Shown: positions 1 to 12,195 of the stretch, piece after piece
Layout of the letters: each line of letters opens with the position of its first letter
Numbering within the stretch: the stretch's first letter is position 1
From: Nymphaea colorata
Lineage: Eukaryota; Streptophyta; Magnoliopsida; Nymphaeales; Nymphaeaceae
DNA length: 64,000 nucleotides
Assembly (NCBI RefSeq): GCF_008831285.2
Contig: NC_045142.1
Coordinates: 22,011,354-22,075,353, forward strand
Reading direction: 5' to 3'
Program-made: the position numbers and the translations under genes
The notes under the pieces: generated by a model
Told to the model about the DNA's origin: nothing
Database searches by the model: none
What the model saw: the letters and a program-made list of their open reading frames with translations, nothing else

Positions 1-544
1 ATTTCTGCTTGTTGAGTTGTACTCTGTCTTGTGCTAAGAGGGAATCTTCTTTTATTTCTCTTAGTTGATGAGCTATTTCTCAAGCATCTTCTATCGTCTA
101 AAAAATTGATATTATATATATATAATCGAACTGCTACATTTATGATGAAATAACTATTTTTTATTTTACGTTGCTAAATATTGTTGCAAAAGGTGCATTT
201 GTCGCCACCAATTATTTTGCCATGGTTTTTGACAGCAGAATGCATGTTTTGCCATGGCTTTCAATAACACAAAATAGAAAATAACCCTCTAACACACAGA
301 CACATACATGTATAAGAAAATTGACTGGTGATTCTATTTTCAAAATCAACCAGCCATTTAATTTAGACTATTTGATTCATCACCATAGATGGTTAAAACG
401 ATAGATGGTTAAAAGAAAAACAAAGAGATCATCTAATATTAGTCAACACCTTCTTTCTTTATACTCACTGTACTTTTCTCAATTATCCATCTATTCCAGA
501 AAAATGGCAAATAGATGACTCTAGTTAAATGATTATCATTCGTC

Positions 545-550
<6 letters not shown>

Positions 551-575
<25 letters not shown>

Positions 576-597
576 AAAAGAGAGAGAGAGAGAGAGA
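551..597. repeat. TA then GA dinucleotide microsatellite
   Basis: An AT tract (551-575) is followed directly by a short A run and an AG tract (about 579-597). The same TA-to-GA order recurs at 30395-30495, which suggests a common origin or mutational path. Confidence 0.9.
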
Positions 598-2499
598 TTA
601 CAAGTTTCGCGTTTTTGGGCCGCCTAAAAAAAGGTGAAGTCCTACCCAACCCTTTATCCCTGCTTGCATGTGAGTGTCCTCCTTTTACAGTACAAAAGTT
701 TTGTGCCATTGAGATTCAAAACAGGAACCACCACCTACCGGCCCCCAGACCGTTGGGCCAACCCCTTAAGGGACAATTACAAGTTTTTTGTTTGACATGA
801 TCAGAAAAGTCAAGAATATCATGATAATTTGGGTGCCTTGATAAGGTTCTTTCTCAAATATATAGTTGAATTAGGCTGGTTCCTCTAAGGACCGATTCAC
901 TCGTCTGAACAATATAAAGAAGAATACCATGATAAAGTTCTCAATCTGCAATGCTACAGAACATTGAAACCATGGTCATGTTTGTCGCATACCTATGGAA
1001 TAATCGACACGGTAATTATTACCCTTTTTGGCAAATTTCAACAAATTTTGCAGCACATTCGCTTATTCTAAGAACCTAAATGTCACATCATTTCACCAAG
1101 TAAGATGGTAGAGAGCCGATATATTCTTGCAAAAAAATTTCCAATATTGGCCCAAATCGACCAATTCAAGTAAAATCTTATATCCGCCAACCGATTTGAT
1201 TCACCTGCTGATGCATGGATGTAGCGGCTGTAAGTTACGTGTGGGCAATTGCTTATACCAACTCAAAAAAAAAAAAACACTTATTTTTATATTGACACTA
1301 ATGAGTAATTTTTTATTTATTTTTATATTCACACCACCGTGCAATTTTTTTTCATTTACATGTAGCTAATACTCATTAGCTAGAAATTTCTAACTTCACC
1401 CCCTACATGGATGTCACGGTTTAAGCAGTATTGTTGTTTGTATTTTTTATATTTTCAAAATTTTTGTACTTATTCTTTATAAATTATTTTATTATATATT
1501 TATCATAAATATTTAAAATATAATATGCCTTTTGTGATCATTAATTAATTTATGCGATGAACGACTTCATTACCAAATCTGGCATCTCGATCAATTCTTG
1601 GTTAGCCAGAAGATAGGATCCACTGTAAAAAAAAAAAAAAAAAGGCTCGAAGCCCCTCTTCCCTTGTCCCACAATTCGTGTTTACGCCGCAATTAGTGGA
1701 AAAGATAGATACCTTCTTCTCGATGTCATTCCTGCACATTACAGGAGCGTAGTACCCACGGAAATTGAATAAGCAACGTGGACATCCCCACACCCATCCA
1801 CCTCTCTCTCTCTCTCTAATCTCTTTCCTTGCATCTATATGTATCTCTCTCATGTGTCACATTCAAATTGATTCTAGAATTATCTTATGCACATGCAAGC
1901 ATGCATGCATGTACCTTTGAGTTTACAACTGAGACCCACAACCCACATGCCTCTTATGCATGTGTCTATGTATGTTTTTGTATTTATGCATGGATCTTTG
2001 GCATCTCTCTAGACAATAGCTGGAGAGATATGTTTGTGTTTAGATGTGCAATCCACATGCAATCACCACCCAACTCTTTTCCGGGTATGTGCATTTGATG
2101 TGCATCTCAACCATCCGATGTGACCTCCAAAAACCCAAATATTTTTAACCTTTTATTTTGCTTCTTGATAGGATAAACTGAATTCATTTCAGCTTTATGC
2201 CGAAATTGGTGATATCTACCGTGTCACTTTCTGCTTTTCAATCACAAAACCGTTGAGCGCGTGCATCTTTCTTCTTTGCCTCACATATTTGATTCTTGCG
2301 GCAGACTAATGTTCCTCAGGTATCAAACTCTTGTCCTCCAAGGGCATAGCATAGTTGGTGGCATCTAAGTGTCTCACTTCAATTTTCATGGGTGCTACTC
2401 CTCTTGAGTATCAATTGTGGTATGTGTGACATTCGAATTGAATGGTATATCATTATGATCATATTCCCCCCTTCCCCCTCAAAAAAGAAAAAAAACTAG

Positions 2500-2860
2500 G
2501 GCAGCACAACGAGTCGAGCCAGCTCGAACTTGCTTGCCTAAATTTGACTCGTTTGTAGATGATCTAGCTCAAGTTCAATTGTAAGCACGAGATGTTAAAC
2601 GAGTCGAGTTCAACCTATAAGAACTCGAATCTTTTAAACTCGACTCGGCTTGACTAATAATAAATGTCAAATTATAGTAACAAATAGTTAAACAAGTAGC
2701 AACAAAAATAGTTAAAAAAAAGAGATATGCTTAACATAAACAAGTTAAACGAGTTGAGTTGGAGCTAGACGTTGTATTGTCAAATCAAGCTTGAGCTTGT
2801 TCTATCGAGCTCAGCTGGCCCTATTCAAGCTCAATTCGGCTCGTGTTCAGCCGTAAAGTT
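2500..2860. repeat. CGAGC/CTCGA-rich dispersed repeat, copy 1
   Basis: This stretch is dense in ACTCGA, GCTCGA and CGAGTC words on both strands. The same kind of sequence occurs at 21845-22460 and more briefly near 27355-27440. It has no open frame and is probably a degenerate transposon family. I could not assign it to a superfamily. Confidence 0.5.
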
Positions 2861-3128
2861 AGCCTTGGACCTTTGGGTTAGAGGAAGAGAGGGTGGCTTT
2901 ATCTCTCGAACTGTAGGGTATGAAACTCTTGACCTTCTTCAACTTTGAACGACACTTCACCGAGGGAGGTGTCTAGAGAAATACCGCTATGAATTGACCT
3001 GAATTGGTCTATTCAAATCAAATTGGTTACAAACTGATTGGATGACAATGCAAGAGTGCCAAGTGTTAGGACCAATTGACCAACCAATACTTGTGTGAGT
3101 GAACCGCTCATATTGGCACCAATGGATG

Positions 3129-3300
3129 GAGCCAGAAAATTCTAGCTAAGGGGCTTTAGGTTAAAATTTTTACTCTTTTAAGGACATAAATATGTAAATA
3201 AGAAAAATTACTCAAAAATATCAATATAAAGATAAAATGTTTTTTTAGATTTGCAAGGGTAATTGCCGGCAGGTAGCCTACACCTGCCTCCGCCCTTGAT
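3129..3300. repeat. MITE-like repeat (GGGGCGGAGCCA-end family)
   Basis: It starts with a TGGAGCCAGAAAATT-like end and finishes with CCTGCCTCCGCCC, which is close to the reverse complement of the family's other ends. The middle is A/T-rich. It is about 170 bp and more diverged than the copies at 28312 and 63586. Confidence 0.45.
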
Positions 3301-4263
3301 TGGCAGCAAAGAAGTAGATGTTCTTCAACATAACACTTTGAACTAATTACAGTGTGGAGCCCTTGTGGGTACTAAAAGAGAAGGAGTTTGGATCTAAAGA
3401 TGCTTTAACTTGAAGACTTCAGGCAAGTCACCCCAGCCATGTGTGTGGAGCCCATGCAAATACCAAAATATCATGTTCTTAATTTACCAATATGCAGAAA
3501 GACTCTAGAATCCTCAGGGCATCAACTCTATGTGCTGCAAAAAGGGGGCTACTGAGATATGCAGTTGAAGTGTGGCGGGAACGGTACTCCGAGGTACTGA
3601 AAGCAGGCCTTGTATCCTATGGAGATGCAGGGTTGGGCCGGGGCTTCAGCCTTCAACCAAGCAGTGGATCACCCCATTCACTAACAACCTATATCTCAAG
3701 TGGGTCTTAACATCAAAAGTTGTCTTAGGCCTCTTGAACACATTCAAGAGGGTTTCTTCTAAAAATCAACAACAAAGATTGGTCTCTATAGGTTTTTGTT
3801 TTTCCCATTACATGTGGTCAAAGTCTAGGAAAACCAACCTAGTCCAAACCCACTAGCGTGTTTATAGGGGTCATCTGTTGAGTAGAGAAGGAGAACAAGA
3901 CCTTGCAAGTGAACCTTTGTTTAGACAAACTGGGTTCATTGTGCAATGTTAGATTTAGTAGGCATTTGGCCCATTTCTAAATATCATTATATTCTCTAAG
4001 ATCATCTTGACCATCTAAGCCCCACTGACATATCAAAGTTAGTAAGAAAGTGACCCATTCTTAAAGAGACTTATAGTCCTCAATGAGATTCATTGACCAT
4101 GCAACACGTGTTGACCTGAAATTTCATTCTTACAAGCAATGATGTTCCTTTTATTATTTATTCATGAAGTCATTAATTGATTGTTGTGACTAAATATCAC
4201 ACCTTTCTTCTATGTTGCAAATAGAAACAGGCTCAATAACAACTAGACATGGACGATTATCTC

Positions 4264-4331
4264 GCTGATCATGGTCGCATTAATTGGATTCGGATCAGCT
4301 GATCATGGTCGCATTAATTGGATTCTGATCA
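4264..4331. repeat. 34-bp tandem duplication
   Basis: Two consecutive 34-bp units (4264-4297 and 4298-4331), each starting GCTGATCATGG, differ at one position. No gene is associated. Confidence 0.9.
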
Positions 4332-5559
4332 GCTGAATATATTCAAACACTTGGTAAGGTCTTTCATGGATCTGTTTGAATTTTTGAGACATATTCATGA
4401 AACAGCTACATGTTGTTTTGTTTGCCAAATGAACCCTTGGGTGTATAATAAATTTGAGGCTCCTTTCATTACTAAAACAATCTCGGGACAAAATGAGGAA
4501 ATGAGGTAGTGCGGACCATAGTCACAGAAAACGCGTTTTTTTTTTTTAACACGATAAATTAAATGGTTGTTTAAAACTTAAAAAATGCATTTTTAAAAAA
4601 AAAGTTAAAGACAAAAAAAAACACACTTTAACCTTTTTAATGACAAATAGTTTTTTTTCTATTTTTTATTTGTTGCAAATCTACTTATCTTTTGATATTT
4701 GTGTTATCAGTTTCTTCTTTACTTTATTTTTCTCTACTTTTAGTTTTTTTTTAATTTTTAAAAATTTGCCATATTTTTCTCGTATTTTTCAAAGTCGTCA
4801 TATTATACTCGATAAAACCTCACCGTTTAAAATTTCGAGATGTTATTTGTTACTATGTTATGGACTAATAAAGTAAAATGTAGAACCTCGTTGAACTTTC
4901 CTTTCACATAACAAACTCCCAAAACTTCCTTCTTGTTGCACCAGAAAGCCACTCATTCAACAATAAAAAAAGCAAAAAACTAGTTAGGAATTGGTGATGT
5001 ATACTGTCTCATACTTGTAGGTTCAAGTCACATAAATGGCCTTCTACTAAGCAAGTGCCACAACAGTCCAACAAGTTTAACACCTGTCTACGCCAATGGA
5101 GCTGGCGGCCGCCATGTGGCTACTCTTCCGCCTCTCGAATCTCGGGCCTTATCAGTTTTGGACAAGGTAGTGGCCTGATGACTCTGTCTAGGGTCTATTT
5201 AGCATAAAGAAATGGACCTATAAACAACTTGCATTCCTAAAAATACCATATCACCAAAATGAAATTTTTAAAACACCAAAAAAAAACTCAGATATTGGAG
5301 GAAAGTTCAAAATGAAACTAAAAACAAAATTTCCTTGTCTAGATCTTTTTAAGAAATTGTTTGATTATAAAAAAACAGCAATTTCCTAGAAAATCCAATC
5401 TTAACCACAAAAGAAGATATTGGAGGCAATTCCAACTATCTGTCTTTCGATTGAAGTCGTTGCTTGAATGAAATCATCTGATTAGTATGGACATATTCTA
5501 GATATTTTCAGTGCCATACGACGTTGGCAGAGCTAGAAATCTAAATTAGGGTAAAGGCC

Positions 5560-5735
5560 AGTAGCGAAGCCAGAAATTTCAGTTCAAATGTCCTAACGCT
5601 TCAAATTGTAACTTAAGAGATGAGCTAATATATAAATAAGTAAATATCTTTGAAGCATTAACATATACCTAATCACTTCAGGTGTGGGCGATTGCCCATA
5701 CAAGCTCACATGTAACTCCGCCCCTGGTAGGTGGA
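5560..5735. repeat. MITE-like repeat (GGGGCGGAGCCA-end family)
   Basis: It begins GTAGCGAAGCCAGAAATTT and ends GTAACTCCGCCCCTGG, so the ends are imperfect inverted repeats of each other. A GTGTGGGCGATTGCCCATAC segment lies near the right end and recurs in the copies at about 1190 and 6247. Confidence 0.5.
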
Positions 5736-5899
5736 GAGGTAGAAATCTAAACTAATTAGGTAAGCACAAGTATGTGGAAATAACCCATATGTATGTAATG
5801 TCATGTTGATGAGCACTAATGAGACAAGTGAGCTTGGTTTGTTATAAGCAAGCTGGGGTTTGGCAAAACCTTGGCAATCGTTTGTACATTGAGCTCTTC

Positions 5900-6097
5900 A
5901 GGGGTGGAGGCAGGAATTTTTTATTAAGGGGTTTGAACTATAGTTTCAAAATTTTAGGAGGGACCAAAATGTAATTTTTCAAAAAAAAATTATACAAATA
6001 AATGAATTAATTTTTAAAATTTTCATGTACTTTTTTTTCTTTTGAAACTTTAAAGGGGGGTCAAGGACCCTGTTGGCCCCCAAGCTCTGCCATTGGA
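5900..6097 (-). repeat. MITE-like repeat (GGGGCGGAGCCA-end family), inverted copy
   Basis: Read on the minus strand, this copy runs from a GGCAGAGCTTGGGGG end through an A/T-rich core to CCTGCCTCCACCCCTG. That is the same order of blocks as the copies at 28312-28505 (+) and 63586-63765 (-). It contains no open frame, as expected of a non-autonomous element. Confidence 0.5.
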
Positions 6098-6246
6098 GTT
6101 TTTGGTATTCTTCAACTTAAAACCTTGAGTAGAACTATCTACCCAAAATGAGGAAGCTCTTATAAGTTCTTGGTTGCCTCCATAATTGAACAGAATTTTG
6201 CTTCCCAAACTGAAAAATTAAGAGCTGGAGCGATGATCTGACCACA

Positions 6247-6415
6247 GCAGTGGCGGAGCCACATGGTGGCAGGTGTGGGCAGTTGCCCACACCAACCTCA
6301 CAAAATTAGTTTATGTTTTAATATATTTGATTGTTATACATCTAAGTGACCCAAAGAATTTTAAGGTATTGAATGAGTGCCCCCACCTGAAAAAAAAAAT
6401 TCTATCTCTGCTACA
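6247..6415. repeat. MITE-like repeat (GGGGCGGAGCCA-end family)
   Basis: It begins GTGGCGGAGCCACATGG and carries GTGTGGGCAGTTGCCCACAC close to the left end. The equivalent block lies near the right end of the 5560-5735 copy, so the two lie in opposite orientation. Confidence 0.45.
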
Positions 6416-6618
6416 GTGGTGGTTTGACTTTTCATGGGCGTCAACTTCTTGTACATGCAAAAGAATAGTAGGCCCTTTACATTTTTTTATGATCCAACTT
6501 TTGGAGTGAATGAAAGATTAACAATCTACTGCTCGAAAAAGAGGCCCAAAGGTCCACTCATTCTCTCTGTCTCTGGGGTCCGAACTGCATTGACATCAAT
6601 AATCGCAACAATGCACCG

Positions 6619-6702
6619 AGTTTGACTTAATCAAGTGCAAGCCTAGTTTGACTTAATCAAGTTCCACGTAATTCAAAATGCGCTGAGTTTGACTTAATCA
6701 AG
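6619..6702 (+). repeat. Three copies of an 18-bp word
   Basis: AGTTTGACTTAATCAAGT occurs at about 6619, 6645 and 6685, with two of the copies also sharing the following TTCCA(C/T)GTAATTCAA. No function is evident. Confidence 0.8.
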
Positions 6703-7009
6703 TTCCATGTAATTCAACAAGCAAGCCTAGTTTCCAAACCAAACAGAATTCAGATATGACGAGCATAAAATCGGATATTTCATAAAAGTCGAACCCGATC
6801 TGTACCTTTTTCTCGTTTTGCCAACTAAACTAAACGGATCTAAAATGCAATCAAACATGTAATTTACCTCCCTAAACCAAACAGAACCTCCTCCCTACAA
6901 CCACGCCTAGTTTGGATTTCAAGGCCAAAACAAAGATGCACGATATCAAGAGATCCATCTCAATTGTTTGGATCCGGTTCAGACCCGATCCATATAAAGC
7001 AACCTCGGG

Positions 7010-7370
7010 TTTGGTGCGGAAGGACGCTAATAGGACAAAAGGCATCTTCCCCGTACACGTCAGCGTGGGTCGACGCGCTCTCTCGTAACGACACGTGGCG
7101 GAGAAGTCGGTGGCGTCATCGGTCGGGCGTTGCTTCCACGTGGTGCCACGTCACAGCCATATCCACATTATCCGCCCGCCCGGAACGATTCATTTTTACA
7201 GCCGTTGCTTTTTCCTGCCACGTGGCTAGCCTCTCCGCCGTTGGCAACGTACAAAACTTCACGCCCCTCGAAGGATTCGTAAACCACGGGATTGCCATCA
7301 GGTGCCACCGAAAGGCCGCCTCCACTTGTCAGAGAGGCCAAACAACCCGTCGCCAGACAGGACGCGAGAA
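7010..7370 (+). promoter_or_regulatory. GC-rich block with three G-box (CACGTG) sites, upstream of BAM9
   Basis: Perfect CACGTG hexamers lie at 7092-7097, 7137-7142 and 7219-7224, with a CACGTC at 7146-7151. The first and third read CACGTGGC, the ABRE-type G-box recognised by plant bZIP factors. The block is much richer in GC than its surroundings. It sits about 1.3 kb upstream of the BAM9 start codon. A distal regulatory role for BAM9 is inference. The open frames on both strands here look like a by-product of base composition. Confidence 0.45.
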
Positions 7371-8174
7371 GATATGGATCACATTATTCACTAACTGATA
7401 AACTTTTCAACCGTCTCCAATTAAATACATGCCTTTTTCATACATAGATGACGGCGTTATATGGTTTCGTTTTATGTGAACGTGAGTTTTCAATAGATTT
7501 TATAACAAAAAATTTCAATAAAAAAAAAAATAGATTGAAGAGCCATGTAAGCACTCTATGTACTCCATCATAACCAACGTGACACCAAGGTGTATGACTT
7601 AAAGGTCTTGAGAAAATTATGGATTTATGAATTGGTTTTTGTTAGAAAATCAATTCAAAATCGACTAATTCGTTTCAAAATTTAGAAAATGTCTAGGAGT
7701 TTTTGTTGAAGATATTAAAAAAGCTAAATATTTGAAAACCGTTTCTATCTCGCAGGCGACGGAGTTTTTTTTCCTGAACGACAGGCGGGCTTGGACCAAG
7801 ACAAGCAATGGCATTTTGGTGATTATCTGAAAAACCACGACGGAGGGTTGAAGGCCCTCTCCCGCTGGTTTCTTTGAAATAATCCAAGAAGTTGCCGTCC
7901 TTCGTCTTCAAATTGAATCTTTTTTTCTCTCTCTCTCTCCACGCGCTTTTCCGCCGTCTTCCAGAAGGAAAAAGAAAAGGAAACGGAAAGGCCTTGGCCC
8001 TCCGATTTTCTGTTATAATATTTTCAGCCGTCCATCTCCCCGATTTCCATATTTTCCGCCTCTGCGAGACGTCTCGTATATATCCTCCCTCCATCCCCAG
8101 ATTTTCCGCCTGTGGGTTCTGGTTCTTGCTCACAGATAACAGCGAAGGTCCGCCTGTAATTTATCCGTTCTCTG

Positions 8175-8514
8175 TTGCTCCGCGTCATTATTAGTTTCCC
8201 CCTTTTTTTATCTTTTCCTCCTCCCCTCTTTAAATATTGCGTTTCCGGCTCATCGGTTTCTCAGAAAAAAAAATCTTCTTCTTCTAGTCTTCCACTGATT
8301 TTGGGTGATCGTCTGCGTCGGATCGTTGGGATCCCATTTTTCGTGTTGATTCTTCATTTTTACTGGTTTTCTCTTTATTTACTGATTTGGGTGGCGAATT
8401 CGGGTGTGATTGTCGGGATTTGGGGCGTCCAAGGATTCAGGGGTCTTGTTTCTTAAAAGGGTATTTATTCTTCTTCCGGGTTTTGTTCAAAAATTGTGTG
8501 AGTGGTGAGGAATC
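8175..8514 (+). promoter_or_regulatory. Probable BAM9 5' leader
   Basis: This is a pyrimidine-rich stretch with TTC runs immediately before the BAM9 start codon. No upstream splice acceptor is obvious, so the leader is probably continuous with exon 1. The exact transcription start is not determined. Confidence 0.4.
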
Positions 8515-11500
8515 ATGGAGGTTTCAGTGATCGGAAGCTCGCAGGTTCCCGTCGGGAGAAAGAATCAGGTTCTTCCGAAGTCGGAAATTGTTGGGCGCTG
8601 CAGAGAGCTGGGATTCTTGAAGGGGACGACCAGCCGGGCTGGGTTCGGCCTTGGCCTCACGGCCGATTTGAGGAGGAGGAGGAAGGTGGGTGTTCCGGTG
8701 GTGGCCGCCTCCGGAGCGGGGAAGGTCCTCGTCGGCAAAGAAGGCGCGAGGCGTTGTCAAGAGAAGAAGGTAAGAGAAGGAAAAAAAAAAAAAAAAGTAG
8801 CTCGCCATTTTTTTAAAATTCTTCTAGTTCTTCTCCTTCTTTCTGCACCATTAGTTCTTGGATTCTACGAATGGAAACCCTACATTTGCTCGTGGTTCTC
8901 AGATGCCGTCTTTCTCGGGACCTTCTTCTTCAATTGCCTGTAGCTTCTTCGGTTATTGATTCCGTGATTTTCGCATGATTTTTTCCATTGGTTTTCGATT
9001 TGCTTCGGGACCGTCTAGCGTGGCCGTGAGTTATGATGTTCATGATCTTGATTTTGCATTTAATTGTGCTACAAAATTAAAATGGGTTTTCAGGTAATCT
9101 TCCGAATACGGAGTCAACCTTGGAGGATGCCATTTTTGACCTTTGACTTTAAACTGCGGAAAATGCCCTTCCTGTCTCCTTTCAATTTCCGTGGATCAAA
9201 TCAAATCAGTACATGAGCTTTGGCCTTGCCCTTCATCTGCAATTTTGTTAGAAGAAAAAGTAGTTTAGTTTTCCTCCTTTTGTATTTTAAAAAGGTCCTT
9301 TTTTTTCAGAAAATTCTTGTGACCAATATCTTTCTCCCCATCCTACTTTTACCTTTTTTTTTTGTTTGGTATATGATTTCTTAGACCTTCTGTTTGCAGA
9401 TTCATATATAAAAGATAACTGTTCTTCAGGAATGAATAACTTGACAAAATTTTTGTTAAACCAGATTTTGCTAAGACTTTGCTTTGGGGGCATCTGAACA
9501 GCTATCAAGAGTCCTGATTTTTGGTGAAAAAACTGGTCTGACACAACTGGGTTTTGGGTGTCATCCAGAGTGTAATACGTTTAGAACGGCAAATTCTTGT
9601 TTACCAGAACCCCAAATGGTCTCCGTTTTCTATTAAAATATTCTTATCGTTATTTACGACCCTGAATTTATGTGGGCAGTTCTACCTCTGATAGTTGTTT
9701 TTTTGTGTAAAAGGAGGTAGTTATTTTGTTGGTGAAAAAGTCTAGAACAGCCTGTCAAGAAAGTTTTCACTTTTTTCCTTTTCCATCTGTGAGATCTTTT
9801 CTTCCTTTGGTAGAATAAGGATGGAATCAATGGATTCTTGTGCCTGCTTTCACTTTCATAGATGATATTTCTCAGCTTGGTTCATGCTGTCCTCAAAAAA
9901 TGGAAGGAATTAGATATGGTTAATTAATCAGTAGTAGTAGCTTCTCAAGATGTCAACTAGTGTGATGTTTCTTAAGCTACCAGTTGAATAGGATTAAGAT
10001 GAACTTTAGGTCCTTGGTTGCTAGAAGTTTGATATTTACATTTTATTAAGGATACAAACCCCCCTACATGGTCACATGAAGTACAAATGGGACGAATGAA
10101 AGAAAATCTCCTTTTCCAAAAATCAAAGCAAAAATTGACATATAGAAGCTGGTTGCTTCTTCTTCGATAACTACAATACCTAGAATGTTAATCTGCAGGT
10201 AGTGAACTTTTATATAGATTCAGCTTTCTCTTTTTTCCCCCTCTTTTAGTAGCGACATGAGATTTCTACTGAATCATGAATCATAGGTTTGATAAGGACA
10301 GGTGTATACAAGGAGGGAAGATCAGGTTCATTGGCGGGTGAACTGTTAAGGTCAAATACAACCAGGACTGATGAAAGAGCTGCATCCTGGATGTCGTTTT
10401 ACCATAACTGGCTCACCCACCGGATGACCTGATTTGCTTTCAAGAACAAGAATTTGCCTAGATAGTGTTCCTGGCCTAAATGCCTCTGGCAGCTCTTCTT
10501 TCGAGAAACGGCTTTGTTCTGAATTTTTGCGAGCATGAACAGCTTTCTGAGATCCCCATAAGGCCATGAGTCTAGTTTGAACTTGTTCTACATGTTGCTA
10601 GTAAAATTTCTTTAAAAGAAGAATGAATGCATTTCATGTGTTGTTTTTCAAGGTTCTACAGTCTCAAGGACTAGAATAAAGCTATTATTCTTATCCTTTG
10701 GCCCATCCCTGACTTCTCTGAATGTGTTCTGCAGAGCGGCCGAGTACCATTATATGTAGCTCTTCCTCTAGATGCTGTCTCGGACAACACCACCTTGAAC
10801 CATACTAAGGCCATCGCCACTGGACTGAAGGCCCTGAAACTTCTTGGGGTCACAGGTGTTTCTCTTCCAGTATGGTGGGGCATTGTTGAGAATGAAGAAG
10901 CTGGAAAATATAACTGGTCTGCATATCAGTCCCTTGCTGAGATGATCCGCAATGCCGGACTCAAACTCAGAGTCTCCATCTGTTTCCATGCTACATCAAA
11001 TATCTCGCTTCCTCCATGGGTTATTAAGATTGGAGAAAGCGACCCTGATATTTTTTTCAAGGATCGTGCAGGCAAGTGGTACAAGAACTGCTTGTCTTTG
11101 GCAGCTGACGACCTTCCGGTGCTTGCAGGAAGGTCTCCTATGCAAGTCTATGAACAATTCCTCTCTGAATTCAAGTCTTCATTCTCAGGCTTCCTCGGCG
11201 GCACAATCACAGTAAGCATCAGGATCCAAGATTACCTCTTGAATGTAGTTCTACCGCATCGTTTTCTGATTCTGATTGCTAATTTGGTTTTCTAACAGGA
11301 CATATCGGTGAGCCTTGGTCCGAATGGTGAACTTCGGTACCCTTCCTTCCCTGAGAGCAGCCGGAGCAAGATTCAGGGCGTCGGAGAATTTCAGTGTTAT
11401 GACAAATACATGCTTGCGAACCTGAAGCAACATGCTGAAAGTTCCGGCAAGCGCGATTGGGGCCATTCCGGCCCCCACGATGCACCTAGCTACCACCATT

Positions 11501-12195
11501 GGCCACAGACCAACAACTTCTTCAAGGACTCCGGCGGTTCCTGGGAAACAGAATATGGCAATTTTTTCCTCACCTGGTATTCAGGCCAGCTGACGGCTCA
11601 TGGTGACCGAGTCCTCTCTCTTGCCTCAAGAGTTTTCTGTGATTGCCCTGTAACCATCTCCGGCAAGGTCCCGCTTGTGTATAGTTGGTACAAGACTCGA
11701 TCCCATGCTGCTGAACTGACTGCAGGATTGTACAACACTGACAAGAGAAATGGCTATGACGCCATTGCCAAAATGTTTGCTGCAAATTCTGCTACATTGG
11801 TGTTACCAGGGATGGATCTCTCCGATGCCCATCGACCTGCAGAAGCCTTGTCAAGCCCGGAGTCGGTCATCTCACAGATAGAAGCAGCGTGTCTGGAGAA
11901 TGGTGTGCCCATTGCTGGGGAGAACACGCCGGCTTCGAGCGTACCGGATAATTTCACCAGGATTAAAGAGAATATGAAGAATGGTAGGTCTTGCTTAGAA
12001 GCGTTCAACTATTATAGGATGGGTGCACACTTCTTCTCGCCCGAGCACTGGCCGAAGTTCACAGAATTCTTCCGGGGCCTCGAGTTGCCTGAAAAGGATT
12101 CCGACGATCTCCCAGACAAAGAGGGGAGCCTGTCTTTCACTAATGTTGGTGCTGCTGCTGCTGAGCCGGAGAAGACATTACAGATGCAAGCATGA
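8515..12195 (+). CDS. BAM9: Inactive beta-amylase 9, plastid-type (3 coding exons)
   Basis: Exons are 8515-8769, 10735-11211 and 11299-12195 (TGA), all phase 0 with GT/AG junctions, giving 542 aa. The Arabidopsis protein is similar in length and shares the MEVSVIG start. Residues 1-85, rich in Arg/Ser/Gly, look like a plastid transit peptide. Residues from about 88 form a glycosyl hydrolase family 14 barrel. Glu255 (GELRYP) matches the acid Glu186 of soybean beta-amylase. The base Glu380 is replaced by Gly415 (LPGMDLSD), the Asp of the usual VDVWWG is Pro130 (LPVWWG), and the flexible GGNVGD loop is missing. The FLTWYS and RSHAAELTAG blocks remain. Catalysis is therefore not expected. Known members of this clade are non-catalytic plastid proteins linked to starch turnover. 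A regulatory role here is inferred from the family. Intron 1 is about 2.0 kb and intron 2 is 87 bp. Confidence 0.93.

Larger units (their letters stand above)
1..6950. other. Intergenic region, no gene recognised
   Basis: No open frame here resembles a protein I know. The region is AT-rich with poly-A/T runs, a TA/GA microsatellite at 551-597, short tandem repeats at 4264-4331 and 6619-6702, and several degenerate copies of dispersed repeats (about 1190-1410, 2500-2860, 3129-3300, 5560-5735, 5900-6097, 6247-6415). The short open frames are broken by stops when extended and have no codon bias or splice context. It looks like decayed transposon sequence. Confidence 0.7.

Noticed and set aside
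6964-7398. 144-codon open frame on the + strand and a 69-codon frame antisense to it.
   Set aside because: The region is a GC-rich, G-box-containing block. The translation matches no family I know, and no splice or start context supports it.
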